Part shown: positions 14,161 to 20,979 of the stretch, in pieces
How the letters are laid out: every line of letters begins with the position of its first letter
How positions within the stretch are numbered: position 1 is the first letter of the stretch
DNA from: Streptosporangiaceae bacterium
GTDB taxonomy: Bacteria; Actinomycetota; Actinomycetes; Streptosporangiales; Streptosporangiaceae
Direction: 5' to 3'
DNA: 20,979 bases
Assembly: GCA_030041195.1 (NCBI GenBank)
Contig: JASHOI010000723.1
Span: 1 to 20,979, forward strand
Program-made: the position numbers and the translations under genes
The notes under the pieces: model-generated
Told to the model about the DNA's origin: nothing
The model's database searches: none
What the model saw: only the letters and a program-made list of their open reading frames with translations

Positions 14161-14216
14161 CACCGGTCCGGTGGCAAGAACCTCGTCATGCGCCTAAGCT
14201 TCGGCCAGCGAACTGG
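14161..14216. other. Palindrome and UUCG-loop hairpin downstream of tRNA-Leu
   Basis: The EamA-to-tRNA gap (14124-14247) holds no gene that I can see. CACCGG-T-CCGGTG at 14161-14173 is a perfect palindrome. On the minus strand, about 32 bases after the tRNA 3' end, CCAG-TTCG-CTGG (complement of 14205-14216) can form a short hairpin with a stable UUCG loop. It may help end the tRNA transcript, but the stem is only 4 bp. Confidence 0.25.
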
Positions 14217-14247
14217 AAGGGGTCAGGAGGAACAAGCGGCTACGAAG

Positions 14248-14330
14248 TGGGCGAGGAGGGATTTGAACCCTCACGTCCTCTCGGACACACGGACCTGAAC
14301 CGTGCGCGTCTGCCGTTCCGCCACCCGCCC
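14248..14330 (-). tRNA. tRNA-Leu (anticodon CAG)
   Basis: The minus strand folds into a complete class II tRNA of 83 bases. The acceptor stem GGGCGGG pairs with CTCGCCC (one G-U pair) and the discriminator base is A. The anticodon stem CACGG/CCGTG encloses TTCAGGT, giving anticodon CAG, which reads CUG leucine codons. The long variable arm GTCC-GAGA-GGAC is characteristic of leucine tRNAs, and the T arm is GAGGG-TTCAAAT-CCCTC. CCA is not encoded. Its position just upstream of fhaA, on the opposite strand, matches the arrangement known in M. tuberculosis, where a leucine tRNA lies next to fhaA. Confidence 0.97.
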
Positions 14331-14379
14331 TGGGCAGTGAGTCAGGTTAGCACGTCCGCAAGCAATGCCACTCCGCCGA

Positions 14380-14385
14380 TACGAT
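14380..14385 (+). promoter_or_regulatory. Candidate -10 element upstream of fhaA
   Basis: TACGAT fits TANNNT and lies about 40 bases before the fhaA start, between the divergent tRNA and fhaA. No good -35 element is visible at the usual spacing. This would be the main promoter of the fhaA-to-pknB cluster if real. Confidence 0.3.
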
Positions 14386-14424
14386 CGGATGCGAGCAGAA
14401 GCGAGGAGGGAGAGGGGGTACCCG

Positions 14425-15180
14425 GTGGGAGTTCTGCAACGCTTCGAGCACAGGCTCGAGGAGATGGTCGAGGGTGCCTTCGCGCGGGCGTTCAAATCGG
14501 AACTGCAGCCAGTCGAGATTGCCAGTGCTGTGCAGCGCGAAATGGATGATCGTGCTGCGATCGTGGCACAGGGCAGGACCCTGGTCCCCAACGACTTCGT
14601 CGTCGAGTTGGCTGAGGCGGACCACGAGCGGCTCGAGGTCTACGCGGACAGCCTCGGCATCGAGCTCGCCACGCTGGCTCGCGAGCACGCGAGGGAACAG
14701 GGTTACTCGTTCGTAGGCCCGGTTCGGATGCGCTTCGAGGGTGTCCCCGACCTCACCACGGGCACGTTCCGGATCCGGTCTGGCGTGATCCGGGGCACCA
14801 CCGTGGAGGACGGCGAGATCCGCAGGCCGACCAGTGACCTGCCGCGCCCGGCCGGCGGGTTCGCCGGAACGCCGCGGCTGCTGGTCTCCGGGCCGGAACC
14901 CGGTTCGGATGGGAACACTCAGCGCACCTACGAGCTGAGCGCGCCGCTGACCATTCTTGGCCGCGGCACCGACTGCGACCTTCGCCTGGTCGATCCCGGT
15001 GTGTCGCGCCACCACGCGGAGCTCCGCGTGGAGGACGGAGAGGTCGTCCTCGTTGACCTCGGCTCCACCAACGGCACGTTCGTCAACGGCCAGCCCGTGC
15101 GGCGCGTGGCCCTGACCGACGGCACGCGCGTCACGCTGGGCCGCACGACTCTCGTCTTCCGCAGGGACGGTGTGTACTGA
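14425..15180 (+). CDS. fhaA: FhaA-like protein: DUF3662 plus FHA domain
   Basis: The 251-residue protein has the N-terminal DUF3662 domain (residues 1-115; VLQRFEHRLEEMVEGAFARAFKSELQPVEIASAVQREMDD) and a C-terminal FHA domain (about 170-251). The phospho-threonine pocket is complete: Arg180 in GRG, Ser194-Arg-His-His and Ser214-Thr-Asn-Gly. In mycobacteria FhaA binds the phosphorylated MviN/MurJ pseudokinase and restrains peptidoglycan synthesis; the same role is likely here. The linker is short, and the whole protein is half the size of the M. tuberculosis one. GTG 14425 is chosen because the family begins MGVLxRFE; a purine-rich run GAGGGAGAGGGGG precedes it. The frame upstream, to ATG 14365, is not conserved family sequence. 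Confidence 0.94.
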   Translation: MGVLQRFEHRLEEMVEGAFARAFKSELQPVEIASAVQREMDDRAAIVAQGRTLVPNDFVVELAEADHERLEVYADSLGIELATLAREHAREQGYSFVGPVRMRFEGVPDLTTGTFRIRSGVIRGTTVEDGEIRRPTSDLPRPAGGFAGTPRLLVSGPEPGSDGNTQRTYELSAPLTILGRGTDCDLRLVDPGVSRHHAELRVEDGEVVLVDLGSTNGTFVNGQPVRRVALTDGTRVTLGRTTLVFRRDGVY

Positions 15181-15246
15181 CAACCCGCGACCGCACGACC
15201 GCACCGGTGGCGGTACGACCCCGACCGGCTGACGACGGCGCCAGAA

Positions 15247-15303
15247 ATGGACGGCCCCGGCAGCCGCCGACCAGCAGAGGGCAGCAAAGGCATGACCCGA
15301 TGA
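15247..15303 (+). CDS. Possible 18-codon leader ORF overlapping the fhaB start
   Basis: ATG 15247 opens an 18-codon frame whose TGA overlaps the fhaB ATG in an ATGA junction, like the other gene junctions in this cluster. The peptide is short, basic and without recognisable features, and no clear ribosome site precedes it. It may be chance, or it may couple fhaB translation. Confidence 0.15.
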   Translation: MDGPGSRRPAEGSKGMTR

Positions 15304-15806
15304 CCGCGCTCACGCTCACGCTTATCAGGCTCGCATTTCTCGCAGTCCTGTGGCTGTTCGTGATCGCAGCGGTCGGTGTGGTGCGCACCGATCTGTTCGG
15401 CAACGCTGCCTCTTCGCTGTCCCGCAGGCAGCGCAAGCAGCGGCAGGCGCGTCCGCGGGTGACCACGCAGCCTTCCAAGCCTCCCCGTCCGCAGCGCGCC
15501 CGGCCCCCGCGCTCGTCCCCGCATCAGCTCCTGGTGACGGCGGGCGCGCTGGCGGGCACGAGCCTGGGCCTCACTGATCAGCAGATCACCATCGGCCGCG
15601 CGAATGATGCCACACTGGTGCTGAACGATGACTACGCTTCGACCCGGCATGCCCGGCTGTTTCCCCAGGATGGTCAGTGGATTGTCGAGGATCTCGGCTC
15701 AACGAACGGCACCTACCTCGACCGTCAGAAGGTAACGCAGCCGACCCCGGTACCGGTCGGCGTGCCGATCCGCATCGGTAAGACCGTCCTGGAACTGCGC
15801 AGATGA
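15300..15806 (+). CDS. fhaB: FhaB/FipA-like membrane-anchored FHA protein
   Basis: The 168-residue protein has one N-terminal membrane helix (LTLIRLAFLAVLWLFVIAAVGVV), then the conserved RTDLFG, a basic linker of about 40 residues, and a C-terminal FHA domain (about 90-168). Arg100 in GRAND, Ser114-Thr-Arg-His and DLGSTNGTYLD form the phospho-threonine site. The mycobacterial homologue (FhaB/FipA) is phosphorylated by the kinase of this cluster and acts at the division septum. ATG 15300 gives the conserved MTALTLTLIR start, with AAAGG 9 bases upstream. A gap of 119 bases separates it from fhaA. Its stop overlaps the pstP start as ATGA. Confidence 0.94.
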   Translation: MTALTLTLIRLAFLAVLWLFVIAAVGVVRTDLFGNAASSLSRRQRKQRQARPRVTTQPSKPPRPQRARPPRSSPHQLLVTAGALAGTSLGLTDQQITIGRANDATLVLNDDYASTRHARLFPQDGQWIVEDLGSTNGTYLDRQKVTQPTPVPVGVPIRIGKTVLELRR

Positions 15807-17227
15807 CACTTGCACTCCGCTATGCGGTCCGAACAGACGTCGGCCTCCTCCGCGAGGGGAACGAGGACTCGGCTTACGCGGGCCCGCACCTGCTCGCGAT
15901 CGCCGACGGCATGGGCGGGCACGCCGCCGGCGAGGTCGCCAGCTCGGTGGCGATTTCGATCATTGCCGACCTGGACGAGGACATGCCCGTCGAGCACCTG
16001 CTCGATGCGCTCGCCGCCGCGGTCGCGCAGGCCAACACCACGCTGCACGAGATGAGCGTCGAGGACCCGAGCGTCGAGGGCATGGGCACCACGCTCACCG
16101 CGCTGTTGTGGTCCGGCTCCAAGGTCGCGATCTGCCACATCGGCGACTCGCGTGCGTATCTGCTCCGGGACAACGAGTTCCATCAGATCACCCGGGATCA
16201 CACGCTGGTCCAGTCGCTGGTGGACGACGGCAGGCTGAGCCCGGCCCAGGCGGCCACCCACCCGCAGCGCTCCTACGTGATGCGGGCGCTGCAGAGCGGC
16301 ACGGTCGCCGAGCCCGACCTGTCGATCTTCGAGGCGAAGACCGGAGACAGGTACCTGCTCTGCTCTGACGGGCTGTCCGACGTGGTCAGCGAGGAGACCC
16401 TGCGCGATGTGCTGCAGACGCTCACCGACCGTGACCAGGCGGTGCTCCGGTTCATCGAGCTGGCGAACCGCGGCGGCGGCCCGGACAACATCACCTGCAT
16501 CGTCGCCGACGTCGTTGACGGCGACACAGAGCCGACGACCGCGCCGGTTTCGATGCTGGTCGGCGCCGTGTCGAACGGCGACGGACGGCCCCGGCTGCGC
16601 ACCGACAGCCCGGCGGGCCGCGCTCACCTGCTCACCCGCGCCGGGGCGCCAGCCACCGGCGTCACGGCGATCGCCAAGCCGGCCGAGGCGGCGGCGGACG
16701 GGCAGGCCGCCCGCGCCGAGCCGGAAGCGGAAGATCAGCCAGCCCCCGACCACCGGGCGCCGCGGCGGCGCTGGCCGGTGGTCACCACGATCCTGATCGT
16801 GCTGCTGATCGTCATCGTCGGAGGCAGCTACGCCGGGTGGCGTTACACCCAGAGCCAGTACTACGTCGGCACCGACGGCAAGCAGGTGATCATCTACCGC
16901 GGGGTCAACCAGAAGGTGCTCGGGATGAGCCTGTCCAGCGTGTACTCCAGGACCGGCATCGCGCTGTCCCAGGTTCCCGCCAACGACAAGAGCACGGTCG
17001 TGAGCGCGACATCCCCCGGCAGCCTGACCGAGGCCCAGAAGACCGTGGCCAGCATCCGGCAGACCATCACCTGCAACAACTACGACACGGCCTACGCCAG
17101 CTGGCTGGCGCACAAGCCCAAGCCGACCACAAAGAAGGTCGGCAAGAAGACCGTGACCACGACGCCGCCGTACCGCCCCGCGCCGACGACGCCCAAGGGC
17201 TGCACGCCGCAGGGGACGGCCGGGTGA
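15803..17227 (+). CDS. pstP: PstP-type PP2C serine/threonine phosphatase
   Basis: The 474-residue protein has an N-terminal PP2C domain (about 1-235) with all metal-binding motifs: REGNEDSAY, IADGMGGHAAGE, GMGTTLTA, HIGDSRAYLL, LCSDGLSDVV and GGGPDNITCIV. A disordered linker of about 85 residues follows, then one membrane helix (about 324-346, WPVVTTILIVLLIVIVGG). The extracytoplasmic domain of about 125 residues ends in a Lys/Thr/Pro-rich tail. PstP removes phosphates from PknB and its substrates, so it is the off-switch of this cluster. The outer domain has a pair of cysteines (TCNNYD, KGCTPQ) that could form a disulfide. Its start and stop both overlap neighbouring genes by 4 bases. Confidence 0.96.
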   Translation: MTLALRYAVRTDVGLLREGNEDSAYAGPHLLAIADGMGGHAAGEVASSVAISIIADLDEDMPVEHLLDALAAAVAQANTTLHEMSVEDPSVEGMGTTLTALLWSGSKVAICHIGDSRAYLLRDNEFHQITRDHTLVQSLVDDGRLSPAQAATHPQRSYVMRALQSGTVAEPDLSIFEAKTGDRYLLCSDGLSDVVSEETLRDVLQTLTDRDQAVLRFIELANRGGGPDNITCIVADVVDGDTEPTTAPVSMLVGAVSNGDGRPRLRTDSPAGRAHLLTRAGAPATGVTAIAKPAEAAADGQAARAEPEAEDQPAPDHRAPRRRWPVVTTILIVLLIVIVGGSYAGWRYTQSQYYVGTDGKQVIIYRGVNQKVLGMSLSSVYSRTGIALSQVPANDKSTVVSATSPGSLTEAQKTVASIRQTITCNNYDTAYASWLAHKPKPTTKKVGKKTVTTTPPYRPAPTTPKGCTPQGTAG

Positions 17228-18666
17228 CCGCTATTTCCAGCCAGCCCGCCGCGCGGCCGTCTGCCCAGGCGGCCGTGGCGATGCCGCGCGGCCGGCGCCG
17301 GACCGAACTGCTCATGCTCGCGTTCGCCGTAGGAGTCGTCCTGTTCGCCTACGCGAATGTCGGATTCGGCCTGAACGGGAAGCTCCCGGCTGGCCTGGTC
17401 GAGTACGGGGTCGCGTTCGCGGCAATCGTGCTCGTGGCCCATCTGGCCGTCAGGAAGCTCGCGCCGTGGGCTGACCCGCTGCTGCTGCCGCTCGCCGCGC
17501 TGCTGAACGGCCTCGGGATCGTGATGATCTACCGGCTCCAGGAGTCCGGGCGGAACGGGAACCCCGGCATCCAGATCAGCACCATGAGCCCGTCCACCAC
17601 GGCCGCGCAGGTGATGTTCAGCGCCCTGGGCGTGGCCGCGTTCATCGCGGTGCTGCTGTTCATCAAGGAAGTCCGGGTGCTGCAGCGCTACACGTACACC
17701 CTGGGCGTGATCGGCCTGATCCTGCTGGCCCTCCCGGCGATTCCGGGGATGCCGAACAGCACGGTCCCCGGTACCGGCGCCAAGATTCAGATCGGCATCG
17801 GCGGCTTCACCGTGCAGCCGGAGCAGTTCGCGGAGCTCGCGCTCGCGGTGTTCTTCGCGGGCTACCTGGTCGCCAAGCGGGACGTGCTGGCGCTGGCCGG
17901 CCGCCGGTTCCTGGGCATCGACCTGCCGCGGGCCCGGGACCTGGGACCGGTGCTGATCGCCTGGGGCGCGAGCCTGCTGGTGCTGATTTTCGAGAGCGAC
18001 ATCGGGACGTCGGCGCTGTTCTTCGGGCTGTTCGTGGCGATGCTGTACATCGCCACCCAGCGCACCTCCTGGCTGCTGATCGGCATTCTGCTGTTCGTGT
18101 TCGGTGCGTACGTGGCCAGCAAGCTGTTCAGCCACGTTGGTGTGCGGTTTGACGTCTGGCTGCACCCCTGGGCCGGTGACAACCCCACCCACAACGCGTA
18201 CCAGACCGTGCAGGGCCTCGAGGGCCTGGGGTACGGCGGGATCCTCGGCACCGGCCTCGGCCACGGCCAGCCGTACTGGACCCCGCTGGTGCAGAGCGAC
18301 TTCATCATGACCGCGTTCGGCGAGGAACTGGGCCTGACCGGCCTGATGGCGCTGCTGCTGATCTTCGGGCTGCTGGTGCAGCGCGGCCTGCGCGCGGCCG
18401 TGGCCGTCCGCGACCCGTTCTCGAAGCTGCTCGCCGGCGGACTGGCGTTCGCGATCGCGCTGCAGGTGTTCATCATCGTCGGCGGAGTGAGCAACCTGAT
18501 CCCGCTGACGGGCATCACCACGCCGTTCCTGTCCCAGGGGGGTTCCTCGCTGCTGACCACGTGGGCGCTGGTCGCGCTGCTGATGCGGGTCAGCGACACC
18601 GCGCGGCGGCCGGCGCCGCAGCCGATCCAGGACGAGGGCATGACACAGGTGGTGCGTGCGGCATGA
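17224..18666 (+). CDS. rodA: FtsW/RodA/SpoVE-family peptidoglycan glycosyltransferase
   Basis: The 480-residue SEDS protein has about ten to twelve membrane helices after a 30-residue cytoplasmic tail. The catalytic extracytoplasmic loop contains WLHPWAGDN and AYQTVQGLEGLGYGGILGTG. It is followed by VQSDFIMTAFGEELG and then NLIPLTGITTPFLSQGGSS, all SEDS signatures. SEDS proteins polymerise lipid II and pair with a class B PBP; here the partner is the next gene. The placement between pstP and pbpA is that of the actinobacterial gene called rodA or ftsW. Overlaps of GTGA at the start and ATGA at the end imply coupled translation. A longer frame upstream is noncoding overlap with pstP. Confidence 0.95.
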   Translation: MTAISSQPAARPSAQAAVAMPRGRRRTELLMLAFAVGVVLFAYANVGFGLNGKLPAGLVEYGVAFAAIVLVAHLAVRKLAPWADPLLLPLAALLNGLGIVMIYRLQESGRNGNPGIQISTMSPSTTAAQVMFSALGVAAFIAVLLFIKEVRVLQRYTYTLGVIGLILLALPAIPGMPNSTVPGTGAKIQIGIGGFTVQPEQFAELALAVFFAGYLVAKRDVLALAGRRFLGIDLPRARDLGPVLIAWGASLLVLIFESDIGTSALFFGLFVAMLYIATQRTSWLLIGILLFVFGAYVASKLFSHVGVRFDVWLHPWAGDNPTHNAYQTVQGLEGLGYGGILGTGLGHGQPYWTPLVQSDFIMTAFGEELGLTGLMALLLIFGLLVQRGLRAAVAVRDPFSKLLAGGLAFAIALQVFIIVGGVSNLIPLTGITTPFLSQGGSSLLTTWALVALLMRVSDTARRPAPQPIQDEGMTQVVRAA

Positions 18667-20153
18667 ATCGCGCGCTGTTCCGCCTGTCCCTGGCCTGTCT
18701 GGTCATGTTCGTGCTGCTGCTGGTCAACGTCAACTACGTGCAGGCGTTCGAGTCGAGCAGCCTGGCCAACAGGCCGGGCAACGCGCGCACCTTCGACGAG
18801 CAGTTCGAGTACCAGCGCGGCTCGATCGTCGCCGACGGCGTCGGCGGGCCCGTGACGATCGCCGACTCGGAGCCGGTCAATGGCGCGTCCACCTCGGGCA
18901 ACACGATCTTCCAGCGGCACTACCCGGGTGGCGCGGCTTACGCGCCGGTCACCGGCTTCGACTCGGTCTACGGCGCCACCGGGGTGGAGTCGGCCTACCA
19001 GAAGTACCTGGCGGGCACCGCCTCGACCCTGACCGTGCACAACCTGATCAGCCTGCTGACCGGCAAGCCCAAGCAGGGCGCGACCGTCTACCTCACGATC
19101 AGCCCGAAGGCGCAGGAAGCCGCCTACCAGGCGCTGCTGAACGACGGCGGGCACGACGCCGCGGCGGTCGCGATCAACCCGAGCACCGGGGCGATCCTGG
19201 CCATGGCATCGGTCCCGACGTTCAACCCCAACCGGCTGACCACGCTCGACGGCTCGAAGTTCGTCAAGATCGACAATGAGCTGCTCGCGGATCCGTCGCA
19301 GCCGCTGCTCAACCGGGCGATCAACGCCAGCTACCCGCCCGGCTCGACGTTCAAGATTATCACCAGCGCGGCGGCGTTCTCGACCGGCAAGGTCGCCAAC
19401 CAGAACTCGACGATCCCGGCTCCCGAGCCCCTCGTGCTGCCCAACGGAAACCTGCTCCACAACGACAGCGACGAGACCTGTGCCGACGGCGACCCGCCGG
19501 TCATCGAGGCGTTCTGGCTCTCCTGCGACACCGCGTTCGCGAAGCTCGGCATCAGGCTCGGCAGCGCGACGCTGCGCGACTACGCCAACAAGTTCGGCTG
19601 GAACAGCTCGGACCTGGCGATCCCGATGCAGGTCTCGTCGAGCAACTACCCGCTGCTCACCGACCCATCGTTCACCGCCATGAGCGCGATCGGGCAGTAC
19701 AACGACACCGTGACCCCGCTGCAGGAGGCCATGGATGCCGCGGCGATCGCCAACCACGGCGTGCTGATGCGGCCGTACCTGATGCAGTCGGTGGTGGCAC
19801 CCGACCTGACCACGGTCGCCAGCACCACGCCTTCGCAGCTCTCCCAGCCGGTCAGCGCGCAGGTGGCCAGCGAGATCGAGCAGATGATGGTCCAGGTGAC
19901 CCAGAACCCGGACGGAACCGCGTTCGCCACGGCCAACTCGTCGGTGGCCGGGGTTGAGATCGCAGGCAAGACCGGAACCGCGCAGAACGGCATCAACAAC
20001 TCAGGGCTCGACGACGCGGTGTTCACCTGCTTCGCGCCGGCCAGCGACCCGAAGATCGCCGTGGGCGTGATCGTCCAGGGTGGCGGGTTCGGGGCCGACG
20101 CCGCCGCGCCGATCGCGGTCAAGATCATCCAGGCGTACCTGGGGGTTCACTAG
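18663..20153 (+). CDS. pbpA: PbpA-type class B penicillin-binding protein
   Basis: The 496-residue protein has a single N-terminal membrane anchor (LSLACLVMFVLLLVNVNYVQAF), a dimerisation region with the conserved QRGSI, and a transpeptidase domain. Ser228 in PPGSTFK is the acyl-enzyme serine and Lys436 lies in GKTGTAQ. At the second active-site motif, where this family has SxN (usually SCN), the sequence reads Ser287-Cys-Asp289. Otherwise the domain is intact and of normal length. It cross-links peptidoglycan made by the SEDS protein just upstream, with which it overlaps by ATGA. Mycobacterial PbpA is controlled by PknB and PstP, and the same gene order suggests this here. Confidence 0.95.
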   Translation: MNRALFRLSLACLVMFVLLLVNVNYVQAFESSSLANRPGNARTFDEQFEYQRGSIVADGVGGPVTIADSEPVNGASTSGNTIFQRHYPGGAAYAPVTGFDSVYGATGVESAYQKYLAGTASTLTVHNLISLLTGKPKQGATVYLTISPKAQEAAYQALLNDGGHDAAAVAINPSTGAILAMASVPTFNPNRLTTLDGSKFVKIDNELLADPSQPLLNRAINASYPPGSTFKIITSAAAFSTGKVANQNSTIPAPEPLVLPNGNLLHNDSDETCADGDPPVIEAFWLSCDTAFAKLGIRLGSATLRDYANKFGWNSSDLAIPMQVSSSNYPLLTDPSFTAMSAIGQYNDTVTPLQEAMDAAAIANHGVLMRPYLMQSVVAPDLTTVASTTPSQLSQPVSAQVASEIEQMMVQVTQNPDGTAFATANSSVAGVEIAGKTGTAQNGINNSGLDDAVFTCFAPASDPKIAVGVIVQGGGFGADAAAPIAVKIIQAYLGVH

Positions 20154-20194
20154 TGAACAGCCAGACCCAGACCGAAATCTACGCAGGGCGGTAA
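20153..20194 (+). CDS. Possible 13-codon mini-ORF between pbpA and pknB
   Basis: GTG 20153 overlaps the pbpA TAG by one base (TAGTG) and opens a 13-codon frame (VNSQTQTEIYAGR) ending at TAA 20194. GGGGG lies about 7 bases upstream, so ribosomes finishing pbpA could reinitiate here. The kinase start lies 15 bases further on. Its length and sequence allow no functional claim. Confidence 0.2.
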   Translation: MNSQTQTEIYAGR

Positions 20195-20209
20195 CGCAAA
20201 GTGCGAGAC

Positions 20210-20979
20210 ATGACTCAGCCGCGGCTACTCGGCGGCCGATACGAACTCGACGGGGTCGTCGGGCGCGGCGGCATGGCCGAGGTCTACCGCGCCCGCGACA
20301 TCCGTCTCGACCGCATCGTCGCGGTGAAGACGCTCCGCGACGACCTGGCGCGCGACCAGACCTTCCAGGCGAGGTTCCGGCGCGAGGCCCAGTCCGCCGC
20401 TTCGCTCAACCACCCGAGCATCGTGGCGGTCTACGACACCGGGGAGGACATGGTCGGCCACACCCCGGTGCCCTACATCGTGATGGAGTACGTCGACGGC
20501 CGGACCCTCCGCGACCTGCTGCGGGACGACCGGCGGCTGCTGCCGGAGCGGGCGCTTGAGATCACCGACGGGGTGCTGCGGGCGCTGGACTACAGCCATC
20601 GCAACGGGATCGTGCACCGGGACATCAAGCCCGGCAACGTGATGCTGACCCGGACCGGCGACGTCAAGGTGATGGACTTCGGCATCGCCAGGGCGGTCAG
20701 CGACGCACAGGCCACGATGACGCAGACCGCGCAGGTCATCGGCACCGCGCAGTACCTGTCGCCGGAGCAGGCCAGGGGCGAGCGGGTCGATGCCCGCAGC
20801 GACCTGTACTCCACCGGCTGCCTGCTGTACGAACTGCTGACCGGCCGGCCCCCGTTCACCGGCGACTCGCCGGTGGCCATCGCCTACCAGCACGTGCGGG
20901 AGAACCCGGTGCCGCCGTCGCGGGTGGACCCGGAGATCCCGCCGTGGGCGGACTCGATCGTGCTCAAGGCCATGGCCAA
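20210..20979 (+). CDS. pknB: PknB-type serine/threonine protein kinase, 3'-truncated by window edge
   Basis: The visible 256 residues are almost the complete kinase domain: GRGGMAEVY glycine loop, AVK with Lys40, HRDIKPGN with Asp138, DFGIAR, activation-loop Thr171 and Thr173 in TQTAQVIGTAQYLSPEQA, and the C-lobe DARSDLYSTGCLLYELLTG. ATG 20210 gives the same residue numbers as M. tuberculosis PknB (K40, D138, T171, T173) and the same MTxP start, so I prefer it to GTG 20201. The membrane helix and PASTA repeats expected downstream are beyond the window. PknB senses cell-wall fragments through PASTA domains and phosphorylates envelope and division proteins; FhaA, FhaB and PbpA pathway members lie upstream. 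Confidence 0.96.
   Translation, partial: MTQPRLLGGRYELDGVVGRGGMAEVYRARDIRLDRIVAVKTLRDDLARDQTFQARFRREAQSAASLNHPSIVAVYDTGEDMVGHTPVPYIVMEYVDGRTLRDLLRDDRRLLPERALEITDGVLRALDYSHRNGIVHRDIKPGNVMLTRTGDVKVMDFGIARAVSDAQATMTQTAQVIGTAQYLSPEQARGERVDARSDLYSTGCLLYELLTGRPPFTGDSPVAIAYQHVRENPVPPSRVDPEIPPWADSIVLKAMA

Noticed and set aside
14248..14330. The tRNA-Leu 3' end as an integration site
   Set aside because: No integrase gene or direct repeat of the tRNA end is seen in the flanks, and the position next to fhaA is the conserved ancestral one.
14247..14549. Plus-strand frame starting MGEEGFEPSRPLGHTDLN across the tRNA region
   Set aside because: This peptide is a well-known artefact of translating the complement of a leucine tRNA. 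The tRNA on the minus strand explains the sequence.
17862..19757. A 631-codon minus-strand frame under rodA/ftsW and pbpA
   Set aside because: It is antisense to two firmly identified genes and its product is Arg/Gly/Val-rich with no domain. Long antisense frames are expected at this G+C content.
1..20979. CRISPR arrays, insertion sequences, integrases, phage genes or toxin-antitoxin pairs
   Set aside because: I found no spaced repeat array, no transposase or integrase motif and no terminal inverted repeats with target duplication. The region reads as ordinary chromosome.

Overview
The window looks like chromosomal DNA of a high-G+C actinobacterium. Genes are strongly G/C biased at third codon positions and GTG starts are common. 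The right-hand third carries the actinobacterial cell-envelope signalling cluster: tRNA-Leu(CAG), fhaA, fhaB, pstP, rodA/ftsW, pbpA, pknB. The exact genus cannot be read from the sequence; a Streptomyces- or Streptosporangium-like actinomycete fits better than a mycobacterium, because FhaA is short.

Layout. Bases 1-156 are the 3' end of an unidentified gene. Bases 231-1343 (minus strand) hold a STAS-domain anti-sigma antagonist followed by a family 2 glycosyltransferase. Bases 1472-2197 (plus strand) hold a cysteine-motif hypothetical protein and a tiny two-helix membrane protein. Bases 2194-4203 (minus strand) hold an anti-sigma-type ATPase followed by arginine deiminase. Bases 4329-6221 encode a large polytopic membrane protein, probably a GT-C-type glycosyltransferase. 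Bases 6269-8935 hold a MarR regulator divergent from a Wzm/Wzt (TagGH-like) polysaccharide ABC exporter, with two clear dyad operators between them. Bases 9022-10962 encode a soluble PAS-GAF-PAS sensor kinase with no response regulator beside it. Bases 11083-14123 hold a subtilisin-inhibitor-like lipoprotein, a Fpg/Nei-family DNA glycosylase, a Lrp/AsnC regulator and a divergent EamA transporter. A tRNA-Leu(CAG) gene follows.

From 14425 to the window end, genes are packed head to tail. fhaB, pstP, rodA/ftsW and pbpA are each joined to the next by 4-base ATGA or GTGA overlaps, which implies translational coupling. PknB phosphorylates envelope and division proteins, PstP reverses this, the FHA proteins read phospho-threonines, and the RodA/FtsW glycosyltransferase with the PbpA transpeptidase makes septal or elongation peptidoglycan.

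Nothing here is clearly an undescribed system. The points most worth checking are the paired MarR operators with a possible leaderless small ORF, the SxD in place of SxN in PbpA, a C-terminal extension on arginine deiminase, a lipoprotein form of subtilisin inhibitor, tandem hairpin units between two convergent genes, and mini-ORFs just upstream of fhaB and pknB.
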